This document shows positions 1 through 10,467 of a DNA stretch of 64,000 nt, piece after piece. Positions within the stretch are counted from its first letter, which is position 1. Every line of letters starts with the position of its first letter. A program made the position numbers and the translations under genes. Source of the stretch: Bradyrhizobium sp. AZCC 1693 (lineage in GTDB: Bacteria > Pseudomonadota > Alphaproteobacteria > Rhizobiales > Xanthobacteraceae); NCBI RefSeq assembly GCF_036924745.1, contig NZ_JAZHSD010000001.1, forward strand, positions 1,240,001 to 1,304,000, read 5' to 3'. The notes beneath the pieces are model-generated. The model had not been told where the DNA came from, searched no databases, and saw nothing but the letters and a program-made list of their open reading frames with translations.

Positions 1-14
1 CGACACGGGACATG

Positions 15-73
15 GTTACTCACTCGTACGCAACAAAATACTGTTTTGAGTAAACACGTACCGAGTAAATAAC
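15..73. other. Nested inverted repeat at the window edge
   Basis: An outer pair of arms (15-30 and 57-73) matches as an imperfect inverted repeat, GTTACTCACTCGTACG against the complement of CGTACCGAGTAAATAAC. An inner perfect pair, CAAAA (34-38) and TTTTG (44-48), sits inside it. The stretch is AT-rich compared with its surroundings and lies just downstream of pcm. It could be a transcription terminator or an operator for a gene left of the window. No long T-run follows either arm, so a simple intrinsic terminator is not proven. Confidence 0.35.
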
Positions 74-122
74 CGCTTAACCCTTGGAATAAGATGTTGG
101 CGGGAACCGCCAATCCGGGATT

Positions 123-767
123 CTACAGTTCGCGCGCAATTCCCGGCAGGGCCGGGACGAAGCGGACATCGACCAATTCCTTGCGCTCGAACCCGCTGCC
201 CGTCCTGGTCACCCTGACCAGCGTCTGGGTGCCGTGATGCGGGCCGACCGGTGCGATCAGGATGCCGCCGGGCTCGAGCCGCTCCAGCAGCTTTTCCGGG
301 ATTTGCTCCATCGCGGCGGTGACGATGATGCGGTCAAAATCGCCGGCGCCCGGTGGTATGTCGAAGCCGTCGCCGTTCATCACCTCGATATTGTGATAGC
401 CGAGCGCTTCGAGCCGGTCGCGGGCCGTGTCAGCCAGTGTCCGGTAGCGCTCGATGGTGAGGACGTGCGCGCATAACCGCGACAGCACCGCGGCCTGATA
501 GCCGGAGCCGGTGCCGATCTCGAGTACCTTGTGGTGCTTCTGCAGCTGCAGCTGCTCGGTCATGTAGGCGACCACGAAGGGCTGGCTGATGGTCTGCCCG
601 CAGGCGATGCCGAGCGCACTGTCGCGATAGGCATGCCCGCGATCGCCAGCCGCCACGAAAACCTCCCGCGGCACCTCTTCCATGGTGCGCAGCACGGCCT
701 GGTCGCTGATCCCCCGCCGCCGCAGGGTGAGCTGAAACATCATCTTCTCGGGCGGTTCTTGCGACAT
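123..767 (-). CDS. pcm: Protein-L-isoaspartate O-methyltransferase
   Basis: Cytoplasmic repair enzyme that methylates isoaspartyl residues of aged proteins using SAM. The 214-residue product shows the family signature ACGQTISQP (about 56-64) and the SAM-binding glycine motif [11 protein letters not shown] (81-91), followed by the acidic residue of the next strand (TIER, about 104-107). Order and length are typical. The ATG at 767 was chosen because the 18 residues added by an upstream ATG at 821 do not resemble the family. Its usual partner surE is on the same strand, but a response regulator on the opposite strand and a palindromic repeat separate the two, so pcm probably has its own promoter. 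The family assignment is secure; the exact start is less so. Confidence 0.95.
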   Translation of the reverse strand: MSQEPPEKMMFQLTLRRRGISDQAVLRTMEEVPREVFVAAGDRGHAYRDSALGIACGQTISQPFVVAYMTEQLQLQKHHKVLEIGTGSGYQAAVLSRLCAHVLTIERYRTLADTARDRLEALGYHNIEVMNGDGFDIPPGAGDFDRIIVTAAMEQIPEKLLERLEPGGILIAPVGPHHGTQTLVRVTRTGSGFERKELVDVRFVPALPGIAREL

Positions 768-1007
768 TGCGGTCTCGCGGCGGGGCACAGGCCTCGCCGA
801 GATGTAATAGCCTCCGCGCACTTAAGGAAGAATTTCCTCAATATTTTGGTTCCAGACAGCGGAACCGCTGTCCACCCCCGGCGTTGGGGCAGCGGCAAAT
901 CCGTCGCCGGTGGCTTTGCTTCCAAAAGCGTGCCGGTTCATGTCGACGTTGCGCCCAGGGGTGTTTTTTGCGAACCTCAAAGCCTTGGAAGGGCAAGGAT
1001 TCCCCTC

Positions 1008-1385
1008 ATGATGGCGACACGGCCGGCGGGCTGTTCTGTATTCCTCGTTGAAGACGAGGTGATGATCCGGATGATGGTCGCTGACATGCTGGAAGAGCTG
1101 GGCCACAGCGTAGCTGCCGAGGCCGGCGAAATCGGCGAAGCGGTCAAGCTGGTGCAATCGACCGAATTCGATCTCGCCATTCTCGACGTCAACGTCAACG
1201 GCAAGGTGATCACGCCGGTGGCCGAGCTGATCACGGCGCGCAACCGCCCGTTCATCTTTGCGACCGGCTACGGCTCTTCCGGCCTGCCGCAGGAATATCG
1301 CGACCGCCCCGCCCTGCAGAAGCCGTTCCAGCTGGAGACGCTGGCGCAGGTCATCGCCGCCACGATGAAGAGCGCGACGGTTTAG
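1008..1385 (+). CDS. Single-domain response regulator, PFxFATGY type
   Basis: A 125-residue receiver domain with no output domain. The acidic pair E15/D16, the phosphoacceptor D60 (ILDVN), T86 and K105 (QKPF) are all present, so phosphorylation should be possible. The segment PFIFATGYG (81-89) matches the signature of the FAT GUY response regulators, known from alphaproteobacterial general-stress phosphorelays. The ATG at 1008 is preceded by AAGGA at 995-999; a second ATG follows at 1011. The gene is oriented against surE and pcm and no sensor kinase is adjacent. It may relay phosphate between stress-response kinases and a PhyR-type protein encoded elsewhere; that role is inferred from the motif only. 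Confidence 0.88.
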   Translation: MMATRPAGCSVFLVEDEVMIRMMVADMLEELGHSVAAEAGEIGEAVKLVQSTEFDLAILDVNVNGKVITPVAELITARNRPFIFATGYGSSGLPQEYRDRPALQKPFQLETLAQVIAATMKSATV

Positions 1386-1406
1386 GTGTTTTCCGCGCGC
1401 TCGGCC

Positions 1407-1504
1407 GTCATCATCCGCGTACGCGGATGATCCAGTATCCCAGGACCTGTGATTGAACCGAGAGGCCGCGGCGTACTGGATACCCGCTTTCGCGGGTATG
1501 ACGA
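1407..1504. repeat. Palindromic intergenic repeat, copy A
   Basis: Two hairpins flank a central spacer. The left one is GTCATCATCCGCG...CGCGGATGATCCAGTA and the right one is TACTGGATACCCGC...GCGGGTATGAC. The GATCCAGTA/TACTGGAT arms also pair with each other. The same layout recurs at 4238-4340 and 13957-14029. It lies between the convergent response regulator and surE. Confidence 0.75.
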
Positions 1505-1519
1505 ATTTGGCTGCGGCCA

Positions 1520-2287
1520 CTACTTCAACGTCGTCGTCAGCTCTTCCGAAAATGCCTCGTCAGTCCGATCGAGCCGCAGCGGCGTGACCGATACGTAGCG
1601 GGCCGCGAGCGCCGCAAGATCGGTGCCTTCGGCCGGCGTATCCATCATCGCGGCGCGCTCGAAGCCGATCCAGAAGTAGGGATTGCCGCGGCCGTCGTGG
1701 CGCTTGTCGACCTTGAGGAAGCCGAGGTTGCGCTTGCCCTGCCGCGTCACGCGGACACCTTTGACCTGATCGGCCGTGCAGGCAGGGAAATTGACGTTGA
1801 TCACCGTGTTCTTCGGCACGCCCGCCTCGATTACCTTGCGCAGGATATCCGGACCGAATTTCAGCGCGGTGTCCCACAGCGGCGCGTGGCGGGTCTCGAT
1901 CGAAAATTCCTGGCTGAGCGCGAACGACGGGATGCCCAGGATCGTGCCTTCAAGGGCGCCGGCGATGGTGCCGGAATAGACCACGTCCTCGGCGACGTTG
2001 CGGCCCTTGTTGACGCCGGACAACACGAGATCGGGCATCTTCTCGCCGAGGATATGGCGCGAGCCCATGATCACGCAATCGGTCGGCGTGCCGCGCACCG
2101 CGAAATGGCGCGGACCGACTTCCCGCAGCCGCAACGGATCGTTCAGCGACAACGAATGCGAGACGCCGGACTGATCGAGCTCCGGCGCCACGATCCAGAC
2201 GTCGTCGGACAGCGCGCGGGCGATCTCCTCGACGATCTTCAACCCCGGCGCATGGATGCCGTCGTCGTTGGTGCAGAGAATTCGCAT
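1520..2287 (-). CDS. surE: 5'/3'-nucleotidase SurE
   Basis: Metal-dependent nucleoside monophosphate phosphatase linked to stationary-phase survival. The 255-residue protein starts [10 protein letters not shown], where D8 and D9 are metal ligands. S40 in LDQSGVSHS and the SGVNKGRN...VYSGT block (about 90-107, with N93) complete the SurE active site. Length is normal. It lies downstream of serS and a small conserved gene on the same strand, the arrangement seen in related rhizobia. pcm would normally follow directly, but here there is an interruption. The start gives the canonical N-terminus and is well supported. Confidence 0.97.
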   Translation of the reverse strand: MRILCTNDDGIHAPGLKIVEEIARALSDDVWIVAPELDQSGVSHSLSLNDPLRLREVGPRHFAVRGTPTDCVIMGSRHILGEKMPDLVLSGVNKGRNVAEDVVYSGTIAGALEGTILGIPSFALSQEFSIETRHAPLWDTALKFGPDILRKVIEAGVPKNTVINVNFPACTADQVKGVRVTRQGKRNLGFLKVDKRHDGRGNPYFWIGFERAAMMDTPAEGTDLAALAARYVSVTPLRLDRTDEAFSEELTTTLK

Positions 2288-2383
2288 CCGTCAAAATGCC
2301 TTCTGGTTCAGGTCGAGGCAGGCTCCTGCCTTTGGGCGTCGTCTTATCCGGCTATCGCGGCTGAGGCAAACCGGCCCATTTCC

Positions 2384-2794
2384 TCATGTTTTCTTCATCC
2401 AGACACGCCAGGGGCGCGCGAATTTGGCGCCGCCGTCGATTTTCATCTGCAGGTCTGGCGACTCCTGCTTTGGCGTTTCAAACTTTGGCGCTTCCGGATT
2501 CGCAGCCGGCAGAGGTGGCTCGACCGACTCGATCGCTGGAACCGGCGGCACAACTACCGACGTCGATACCGCCTGCTCCCGCGGATGTCGCGTTCGCGCA
2601 ACCGCCAGCCCCTTGTCGAAATCCGCGGCGTTGAGCCACTCCTTGGCGCGCATGCGCCCGATCAGCTCATCGTCCCAAAGGCGCGCCGCTTCGATATCGA
2701 AGGCGCCCATCAATCTCTGGTCGATCAACTGCATCCCATGGCCGGTAACAGCCCATTGCCTCCCGATCCAAAAGATGTCGCGATGCAATGCCAT
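2384..2794 (-). CDS. Conserved hypothetical protein between serS and surE
   Basis: A 136-residue protein of unknown function, starting MALHRDIFWIGRQWAVTG. The first 75 or so residues look folded, with charged helices (WDDELIGRMRAKEWLN). The C-terminal half is proline-rich and low in complexity and ends in a basic patch (RPWRVWMKKT). It begins 12 bp after the serS stop and ends 96 bp before surE, so it is very probably cotranscribed with both. No signal peptide or transmembrane segment is visible. I recognise no named domain; operon position and codon usage support a real gene. Confidence 0.75.
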   Translation of the reverse strand: MALHRDIFWIGRQWAVTGHGMQLIDQRLMGAFDIEAARLWDDELIGRMRAKEWLNAADFDKGLAVARTRHPREQAVSTSVVVPPVPAIESVEPPLPAANPEAPKFETPKQESPDLQMKIDGGAKFARPWRVWMKKT

Positions 2795-2806
2795 TTTTGC
2801 TTTGCG

Positions 2807-4156
<1,350 letters not shown>

Positions 4157-4237
4157 TCAGTCCTGGGGCGCTTGCGTCGAATGACACAGATCACGTTGAC
4201 ATTTAACGTTCATGTTGGCGCATCCCGTACCACATCC

Positions 4238-4340
4238 GTCGTCGCCCGCGAAAGCGGGCGATCCAGTATTCCAGAGACGCCAGTGCTGAATCGGGGAGGC
4301 CTCGGCGTACTGGATTCCCCCCTTTCGCGGGGAATGACGG
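4238..4340. repeat. Palindromic intergenic repeat, copy B
   Basis: Same two-hairpin layout as copy A: GTCGCCCGCGAAAGCGGGCG, then ATCCAGTA, a central spacer, TACTGGAT and a CCCCCTTTCGCGGGG stem ending ATGACGG. The inner hairpin sequences differ from copies A and C, but the ATCCAGTA and TACTGGAT blocks are shared. It occupies most of the tatC-serS gap. Confidence 0.75.
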
Positions 4341-4365
4341 CCGATTGCGGGGCGAGAACGGCGCC

Positions 4366-5187
4366 CTATTCCGCCGGGTTGGCTTCCGGGGGCGGACTGG
4401 CGGGTGGAGGCGTGGTCGAGGCCTGCGCGGCGGCGGCCTTCTTTTCCACCATGCGGACGGCGATGATCGCGCCCTCGTAGAGCGCCAGCAGCGGTATCGC
4501 GAGCGAGGCCTGGCTGATCACGTCGGGCGGCGTCAGAACGGCTGCGATCACGAACGCGATGACGATGAAATAGCGCCGCTTCTCACGCAGCATCTGCGAG
4601 GTGACGATGCCGATCCGCCCCAGCAAGGTCAGGATCACCGGAAGCTGGAACGCGATGCCGAAGGCGAAGATCAGCGACATCATCAGCGACAGATATTCGC
4701 CGACCTTCGGCAACAACTGGATCTGCGCGCTCTCCTCGCCGCCCATCTGCTGCATGCCGAGCGAGAATCGCACCAGCATCGGCAGCACCACGAAATAGAC
4801 CAGCAGTGAGCCCAGCACGAAGAAGAACGGCGTTGCGATCAGATACGGCAGGAACGCGCCGCGCTCGTGCTTGTAGAGGCCAGGCGCCACGAATTTGTAG
4901 ATCTGCGTCGCCACGATCGGGAACGAGATGAAGCCGGCGCCGAACAGCGCAAGCTTCAATTGCGTCAGGAAATATTCCAGCAGCGCGGTGTAGATGAATT
5001 TGGAGTTCTCGGCGCCCGCCACCCAGACGAACGGCCAGACCAGCACGTTGTATATCTGCTTTGCGAAGAAGAAGCAGAAGATGAAAGCAATGCCAAAGCC
5101 CAGCAGCGCCTTGATCAGCCGCGAGCGCAGCTCGATCAAATGATCCATCAATGGCGCCTTGCTGGCCTCGATGTCCTCGATGGTCAT
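4366..5187 (-). CDS. tatC: Sec-independent protein translocase TatC
   Basis: Polytopic core of the twin-arginine translocase, which receives folded proteins with RR signal peptides. The 273-residue protein has the cytosolic HLIELRSRL motif (16-24) and the [10 protein letters not shown] loop with E108, matching residues that bind the signal peptide in TatC. About six hydrophobic segments follow. The C-terminal tail is Ala/Pro-rich and probably disordered. Its start overlaps the tatB stop by 4 bp, indicating translational coupling. A candidate substrate in this window is the RRKFLG-signal propeller at 55.2 kb. Confidence 0.98.
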   Translation of the reverse strand: MTIEDIEASKAPLMDHLIELRSRLIKALLGFGIAFIFCFFFAKQIYNVLVWPFVWVAGAENSKFIYTALLEYFLTQLKLALFGAGFISFPIVATQIYKFVAPGLYKHERGAFLPYLIATPFFFVLGSLLVYFVVLPMLVRFSLGMQQMGGEESAQIQLLPKVGEYLSLMMSLIFAFGIAFQLPVILTLLGRIGIVTSQMLREKRRYFIVIAFVIAAVLTPPDVISQASLAIPLLALYEGAIIAVRMVEKKAAAAQASTTPPPASPPPEANPAE

Positions 5188-5702
5188 GACGCTTTGGCGT
5201 CCTTGAGAACGTCAGGCACAGCCGGCGCGACATCCTGCGCCGCCGCCTGAACTTCGCGTGTGATCGCGAGCGGCTCCGAGGCCGCCGCATGCGCCTCAGC
5301 CTCGGCGAAGGTTTCCGGCGTTGGCGCCGCGGGCGTGGTCGGTGTTACGGGCTCGCCGATCGCGGACGCCACCTGTGCATCTACGGGCTTGTCGGCGGCA
5401 GGCTTGTCTATGTCGCCGATCTGCAGGGCGTCGCCGACATCCTTCTGCAGCGAGGTCATGAGGTTGCCGGGCGACAGCGCTGTCGCGGTGTCCTTGACCT
5501 CGTCAAAGCTCTTCTTGAGGTCGGCCATTTCGGCCTCGCGCATGGCTTCCTGGAACTGGCCCTGGAATTCGGCGGCCATCTTGCGCGCCTTGCCCATCCA
5601 TTGCCCGACCATGCGCAGCACGCCCGGCAGCTCTTTCGGGCCGATGGCGATCAGCGCGACAACCGCGATGACGACCAGTTCACTCCACCCGATGTCGAAC
5701 AT
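5184..5702 (-). CDS. tatB: Sec-independent protein translocase TatB
   Basis: Single-span subunit that forms the substrate receptor with TatC. The 172-residue protein begins [21 protein letters not shown] with the conserved E8, and a GP hinge follows the membrane helix. An amphipathic helix comes next ([17 protein letters not shown]), then a charged region and a long Ala/Pro-rich tail. That length and MFDIG start separate TatB from TatA. The stop overlaps the tatC start by 4 bp. tatA lies 103 bp upstream on the same strand. Confidence 0.96.
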   Translation of the reverse strand: MFDIGWSELVVIAVVALIAIGPKELPGVLRMVGQWMGKARKMAAEFQGQFQEAMREAEMADLKKSFDEVKDTATALSPGNLMTSLQKDVGDALQIGDIDKPAADKPVDAQVASAIGEPVTPTTPAAPTPETFAEAEAHAAASEPLAITREVQAAAQDVAPAVPDVLKDAKAS

Positions 5703-5805
5703 GAATTCTTCCGCTCGCGCGAGACGTCCGCGCCCAAATCCCTATTTAGCAAGATTTGGGGCTGGCCGCGCCTTTTCTCAAACCGGCTTTCAACCGATGT
5801 CCGGC

Positions 5806-6048
5806 TCAGACAGCCTTGCTGCCGACATCCGTTCGTGCCGCCGTCGGCGCCGGCGTCGCATTGTGATCGATGGTCTTCACCGGCTCGGCGGGCTTTTCGG
5901 CCTCCTTGGTATCGTCCTGCATGCCCTTCTTGAAGGCCTTGATGCCCTGCGCGACATCGCCCATCAGGTCCGAAATCTTGCCGCGGCCGAACAACAGCAG
6001 GACCACTGCGATCACGACGATCCAGTGCCAAATGCTAAGCGAACCCAT
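5806..6048 (-). CDS. tatA: Sec-independent protein translocase TatA
   Basis: Small single-span protein whose oligomers form the Tat pore. The 80-residue product begins [21 protein letters not shown], followed by the FGRGK hinge (20-24) and the amphipathic helix [19 protein letters not shown]. The ATG at 6048 is preceded by a strong ribosome-binding site, GGAGGG (complement of 6056-6061) at 7 nt. A longer frame starting at 6144 has no family resemblance in its first 32 residues and was rejected. First gene of the tatABC set, 146 bp downstream of scpB. Confidence 0.97.
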   Translation of the reverse strand: MGSLSIWHWIVVIAVVLLLFGRGKISDLMGDVAQGIKAFKKGMQDDTKEAEKPAEPVKTIDHNATPAPTAARTDVGSKAV

Positions 6049-6194
6049 CCTGCAACCCTCCAAAAGAGACGGCCGGCTTCCGGCCAAGCTTTGGCGGAAG
6101 GTAGGCCCGGCGGGTGTCAAAAACAAGGACCCACGCCGCGGCAAATCGCTGTCACGGCTACGTATTATGGCTATTGTTAACCCCGCTTGCGGGA

Positions 6195-6947
6195 CTAGCC
6201 GGCTGAGCCCTCAGAACCAGCTCCACCGCTCTCTTCGGGCTCGGCGGCCGGCGCCAGCAGGAGTTCCAGAGTATCGCCGGCGTCGAGCGGATCCTCGTCC
6301 TCACGCAGCGCCGCGTCGTCCGATGGCGTCGGAACACTGAAGCCGGAAGGCAGCCGCGAATCCAGTAGTCCCGTACCCTTCAGCTCTTCCAGCCCTGGCA
6401 GGTCGCCCAGCGCCTCCAGGCTGAACTGCGACAGGAATGCTTCCGTCGTGCCGAAGGTCAGCGGCCGGCCCGGTGTCTTGCGGCGGCCACGGGGGCGGAT
6501 CCAGCCGGTTTCCAGCAGCACGTCCAGCGTTCCCTTGGACGTGATCACGCCGCGGATCTCCTCGATCTCGGCACGCGTCACCGGCTGGTGATAGGCGATG
6601 ATCGCGAGCACCTCGATGGCCGCACGCGACAGGCGCCGCGTCTCCGTGCTTTCGCGCGTCATCAGCCACGACAGATCGCCGGCGGTGCGGAACGTCCATT
6701 TGTTGGCGACACGCACGAGGTTGACGCCGCGCGGGGCATATTCCGCCTGCAGTTGCGCCAGCGCCGCCTTGACGTCGACGCCATCGGGCATGCGCTTGGC
6801 CAGCGCCGCTTGATCGATCGGCTCGGCGGAGGCAAACAGCAGCGCTTCGAGAAGCCGCAATTCCTCGGGCCGCGCCGCTTGGTCGGTCGTTTGGTCGACG
6901 GAATGATCCTCGGCATCTTCCATGCGTTTTTCCGCCAGGCTTGCCAT
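6195..6947 (-). CDS. scpB: Segregation and condensation protein B
   Basis: Kleisin-associated winged-helix subunit of the SMC-ScpAB chromosome condensation complex. The 250-residue protein has the paired winged-helix region, including [14 protein letters not shown] near the N-terminus and [21 protein letters not shown] in the centre, as in the family. The C-terminus is acidic and Ala/Gly-rich. I prefer the ATG at 6947, which follows an AAGGAGA ribosome-binding site, over the in-frame GTG at 6965 that directly abuts the scpA stop. The gene lies immediately downstream of scpA, as expected for partners made together. Confidence 0.95.
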   Translation of the reverse strand: MASLAEKRMEDAEDHSVDQTTDQAARPEELRLLEALLFASAEPIDQAALAKRMPDGVDVKAALAQLQAEYAPRGVNLVRVANKWTFRTAGDLSWLMTRESTETRRLSRAAIEVLAIIAYHQPVTRAEIEEIRGVITSKGTLDVLLETGWIRPRGRRKTPGRPLTFGTTEAFLSQFSLEALGDLPGLEELKGTGLLDSRLPSGFSVPTPSDDAALREDEDPLDAGDTLELLLAPAAEPEESGGAGSEGSAG

Positions 6948-6965
6948 GGCTAGGTCTCCTTCCAC

Positions 6966-7793
6966 TTACTCGACCGTCATATCCGGCGCGGGCATCGCTG
7001 CCTGCGGCGGACGCTTACGAAAATACAGCGGCGCGAACGCCTCTTTCTGGTTCAATTCCATCTCGCCTTCGCGCACCAGTTCGAGCGCCGCGGCAAAGCT
7101 CGACGCAAACACCGTCGCCTTCTGCGAGGGATCGACAATGTAGCTGAGCAGGTAATCGTCGAGGCAGCTCCAATCCTCGGCATCGGCCATGCCGACCAGC
7201 CGCTCCAGCGAGGCGCGTGCTTCGGCAAGCGACCACACCGTGCGCTTGGCCAGATGCACGGTCGCCAGCACGCGCTGCTGGCGCTGCACGGCATAGGCGG
7301 TGAGCAGGTCGAACAGGGTGGCGGTGAATTTGGGATGCTTGATTTCGGCGATCGATTCCGGATTGCCGCGCGGAAAGATATCGCGTTGGAACTGCGGCCG
7401 GTTCATCAGCCGGTTGGCGGCTTCGCGGATGGCCTCGAGCCGGCGCAGCCGGTTGGCGAGCGCGGTTGCCATTTCTTCCGCGCTCGGTCCGTCCGGCGTC
7501 GGCGGTTCGGGCAGCAGCAGGCGCGATTTCAGGTATGCAAGCCAGGCGGCCATCACGAGATAGTCGGCCGCGAGCTCAAGGCGGATCTTTCGCGCGGCCT
7601 CGATGAACGTCAGATACTGATCGGCCAGCGCCAGGATCGAAATCTTGGCGAGATCGACCTTCTGCTGCCGCGCCAGCGTGAGCAGCAGGTCGAGCGGGCC
7701 CTCATACCCCTCGACGTCGACCACCAGCGCCGCCTCGCCGTCGGTGATCTCGGCGGGCCGTCCGGTTTCAAACGATAGAATCTCAGCCGTCAT
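6966..7793 (-). CDS. scpA: Segregation and condensation protein A
   Basis: Kleisin subunit that bridges the SMC head domains. The 275-residue protein carries the hallmark N-terminal segment VEGYEGPLDLLLTLARQQKVDL (about 28-49) and the QYLTFIEAARKIRLELAADYL region that follows in ScpA proteins. Its start overlaps the nagZ stop by 4 bp (ATGA) and its stop lies 18 bp before the scpB ATG. nagZ, scpA and scpB are therefore probably one transcript. Length is normal. Confidence 0.96.
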   Translation of the reverse strand: MTAEILSFETGRPAEITDGEAALVVDVEGYEGPLDLLLTLARQQKVDLAKISILALADQYLTFIEAARKIRLELAADYLVMAAWLAYLKSRLLLPEPPTPDGPSAEEMATALANRLRRLEAIREAANRLMNRPQFQRDIFPRGNPESIAEIKHPKFTATLFDLLTAYAVQRQQRVLATVHLAKRTVWSLAEARASLERLVGMADAEDWSCLDDYLLSYIVDPSQKATVFASSFAAALELVREGEMELNQKEAFAPLYFRKRPPQAAMPAPDMTVE

Positions 7794-8812
7794 GCCGTTC
7801 CTACCCGATCCATCAACGTCTCAAGTTCAGCCCGCGCCGCCTGCCGATCCGAGGGTTCTGGCTGCTTTCGCAAGGCCAGTGCCCGCCTGGCGCGATCCAG
7901 CGCTTCGTCAGCCAGTTCCGGCGCTTCGCGCGCCACGTCGCGCATCTCGTCGAGCTTGCCGTTGCAATGCAGGACCAGGTCGCAGCCGGCGTTGACGATG
8001 GCGCGGGTCCGCTCGGCGATCGATCCCGCCAATGCATTCATGGACACGTCATCACTCATCAACAAGCCTTGGAACCCAATTACGCCGCGAATCACCTGCC
8101 GGATGATTGTCGCAGAAGTCGTCGCGGGTTGGGCGGGGTCTAATGCGCTAAACACAACATGTGCGGTCATCGCCATCGGCAGGTCCGCCAGCGGTTGAAA
8201 GGCGGCGAAATCTGTCTTTTCGAGCTCTTCCCGCGACGTATCAACGGTTGGGAGCCGGAAATGGCTATCTGCTGTGGCCCGGCCGTGGCCGGGAATGTGC
8301 TTCAGCACGGGCAGGACGCCGCCCTGCTCCAGCCCCTCGGTGATGGCGCGGGCGATCGCTGCGACCTTGCCCGGCTCGGTTCCATAGGCCCGGTTGCCGA
8401 TCACGGCGTCAGCCCCGGCCACCGGGACGTCCGCCAAGGGCAGGCAATCGACTGATATCCCGAGGTCGATCAGGTCAGCCGCGATCAGACGCGAGCTCAG
8501 CCGCGCAGCCTTGAGCCCCAGCGCCCTGTCGAGGTCGTAGAGCGCCCCGAAGGTCGCGCCGGGCGGATAGACCGGCCAATGCGGCGGCCCCAGCCGGGCC
8601 ACCCGCCCGCCTTCCTGGTCGATCAGGACCGGGGCATCCGCCTCGCCCAGACAATTCCGCAATTCCTCAACCAGCGCAGATACTTGATCTGGCGTCTCGA
8701 CATTGCGCTTGAACAGGATGAAGCCCCATGGGCGCTCAGCACCGATGAATTCGCGCTCCGAAGCGCTGAGTTCCAGTCCCGATACGCCCGTGATGAATGC
8801 GCGGCTGCTCAT
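7790..8812 (-). CDS. nagZ: Beta-N-acetylhexosaminidase NagZ
   Basis: Cytoplasmic glycoside hydrolase family 3 enzyme that removes N-acetylglucosamine from anhydro-muropeptides during cell-wall recycling. The 340-residue protein shows IDQEGGRVARL (64-74), the flexible catalytic loop KHIPGHGRATADSH (171-184) and the nucleophile D254 in LMSDDVSM. There is no signal peptide, in keeping with cytosolic recycling. It lies 53 bp downstream of the SPOR-domain gene and overlaps scpA by 4 bp, so a peptidoglycan enzyme is transcribed with chromosome-segregation genes. Confidence 0.96.
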   Translation of the reverse strand: MSSRAFITGVSGLELSASEREFIGAERPWGFILFKRNVETPDQVSALVEELRNCLGEADAPVLIDQEGGRVARLGPPHWPVYPPGATFGALYDLDRALGLKAARLSSRLIAADLIDLGISVDCLPLADVPVAGADAVIGNRAYGTEPGKVAAIARAITEGLEQGGVLPVLKHIPGHGRATADSHFRLPTVDTSREELEKTDFAAFQPLADLPMAMTAHVVFSALDPAQPATTSATIIRQVIRGVIGFQGLLMSDDVSMNALAGSIAERTRAIVNAGCDLVLHCNGKLDEMRDVAREAPELADEALDRARRALALRKQPEPSDRQAARAELETLMDRVGTA

Positions 8813-8865
8813 GGGGGCCGATTAGGCCCCTCAGAGCTCCGGGGTCAAGGAAACCGGAGATAATT

Positions 8866-10350
8866 CTACGGGATAAAGCACTGTCCCCCGGCGGCCTTCA
8901 GCTCGGTGCAGAACTGGACGGCCTCCTGCCGCGTGCGGTATGGCCCAACCATCGCTCGATACTTGGTCTTCCCGTCGGCCAGATCCACCCGCTTGATCAC
9001 CGGCGAACGGGAACCGAGCACTGACGCGTACTTGCCCTGCGCCACGCGGAACGACTCCCTGGCGGCGGATTCGCTGTCCTGCGACGTCACCGATACCAGA
9101 AAACTGCCGCCACCCTCGGAAGCTCCAGCCGGCGCGGTTTGCGTCGGGTTAGTCGCAGCCACGCGGGTCTGCGGCTCCGATTCGGACGCCTGAGGCGCGA
9201 GCGACATCGGCGCATTGGCGCTGGCATTGGCTGATGCCGGGTTACGCGCCGGCGGGGCGGCGGGAGCCGCGGCCGGGGCAGCGGCGCTTCGCGTCTGCGG
9301 CTTCGGCGGCGGCGCGCTGGCGCCTGCCGGGATGCCGCCATTGTCGGCTGGATCGCCCTTGACGGCGAGCGTCCTGACTCTGCGCGGCTCGTTGTTCGGC
9401 ATCGTGCCGTTGGCGGCCGCAGGCATCGGCGCCGACGGCGAAACACTAGAGGCCGGCGGCGGGTTGGCGTTCTGGTTCAGCGGCGGAAACACCACGCGGG
9501 GCGCCCCCGAGCGGGAATTGACGTCGACCGGCGTCTCTTCGCGCGACACCAGCTTTTCGCCGCCATCGCCCGGCAGCATGCGGTCAGGGTTCTTGGCGGC
9601 GCTTGCGTCGGACTGCGCCGGCACCACCTTGGTCGGGCTGTTGTCGGCCCTGATGATCGGCGGCTCACCTGAGCGGGGCGAACCGACGAAGGTGCGATAG
9701 GCAAAGGCAGCCCCCGTCCCGACCACGGCCAGCGCCAGCACGGCGGCAACCGTCATCAGGCCGCTCGAGCGCTTCTTCGGCGCGGGCTCTTCCTCATATT
9801 CGCCCTGGTAGGCGTAGGGATCGTCCGGATAGGCCGGGTCGCGCTGATAGTCGTGCTCGCCGGTTTCGAGCCGCCCATACAGAGCATCGTCGTAGCGCGA
9901 CGGGTCGTGCTGCGGCTCATCGGCGTATTGCTGCGGAGCCTCGTCATAGTCCTGCGCGGGCGCCTGATAGCCCTGCGCGGGCGCCTGCGGCGGCTGGGCT
10001 GCATAGCGGTGCAAGGGATGCACCGGCGCCGGTTGCTGGTACTCCGGCTCGTCATCGTATTTCTGATCGTATTCTTGCGGCAGAGGCGGCGGCGGCAGCG
10101 GGGTTTCGTGGCGCGCGCGCTGCATCCATGCCGGCGGGCTCGGAGGAGCCTCGGGCTCCTCTTCCGGCAGATCATACTCCTGCTGTGGACGCACGTTGGC
10201 CCGCGACTGCAGCGGGCGCGGCGCGGGTTTGGCCGGGGCCCCCAACGGATCATTCTGCCCGATCAGCCTTGCGAGCTCCGCAAGCGGATCACTCTCGCCG
10301 CGAGCTTCGTCGGCGGAGGGAAAAGGTCGGTCCTGATATCGATTAGCCAT
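8866..10350 (-). CDS. SPOR-domain membrane protein
   Basis: A 494-residue bitopic protein. The first 200 or so residues are cytoplasmic and low-complexity, rich in Pro, Gln, Tyr, Asp and Glu. One membrane helix follows (GLMTVAAVLALAVVGTGAAF), then a long Pro/Ala-rich periplasmic linker. The C-terminal SPOR domain includes SFLVSVTSQDSESAARESF and YRAMVGPYRTRQEAVQFC. SPOR domains bind glycan strands stripped of peptides, typically at the septum, so a role in cell division is likely. The ATG at 10350 (MANRYQDRPF) is preferred to one 11 codons upstream. Placement between argS and nagZ is usual in this group. Confidence 0.9.
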   Translation of the reverse strand: MANRYQDRPFPSADEARGESDPLAELARLIGQNDPLGAPAKPAPRPLQSRANVRPQQEYDLPEEEPEAPPSPPAWMQRARHETPLPPPPLPQEYDQKYDDEPEYQQPAPVHPLHRYAAQPPQAPAQGYQAPAQDYDEAPQQYADEPQHDPSRYDDALYGRLETGEHDYQRDPAYPDDPYAYQGEYEEEPAPKKRSSGLMTVAAVLALAVVGTGAAFAYRTFVGSPRSGEPPIIRADNSPTKVVPAQSDASAAKNPDRMLPGDGGEKLVSREETPVDVNSRSGAPRVVFPPLNQNANPPPASSVSPSAPMPAAANGTMPNNEPRRVRTLAVKGDPADNGGIPAGASAPPPKPQTRSAAAPAAAPAAPPARNPASANASANAPMSLAPQASESEPQTRVAATNPTQTAPAGASEGGGSFLVSVTSQDSESAARESFRVAQGKYASVLGSRSPVIKRVDLADGKTKYRAMVGPYRTRQEAVQFCTELKAAGGQCFIP

Positions 10351-10467
10351 CGTGATGATGCATCCCCTACGGGACAGCGCCAACCCGCCATGTCAAACAA
10401 ACCATGACGAGCGTGGCCCCTGCCAGATACCCCACGAACCCCCATTCGTGAAGGCCTTCGCCCCTGC

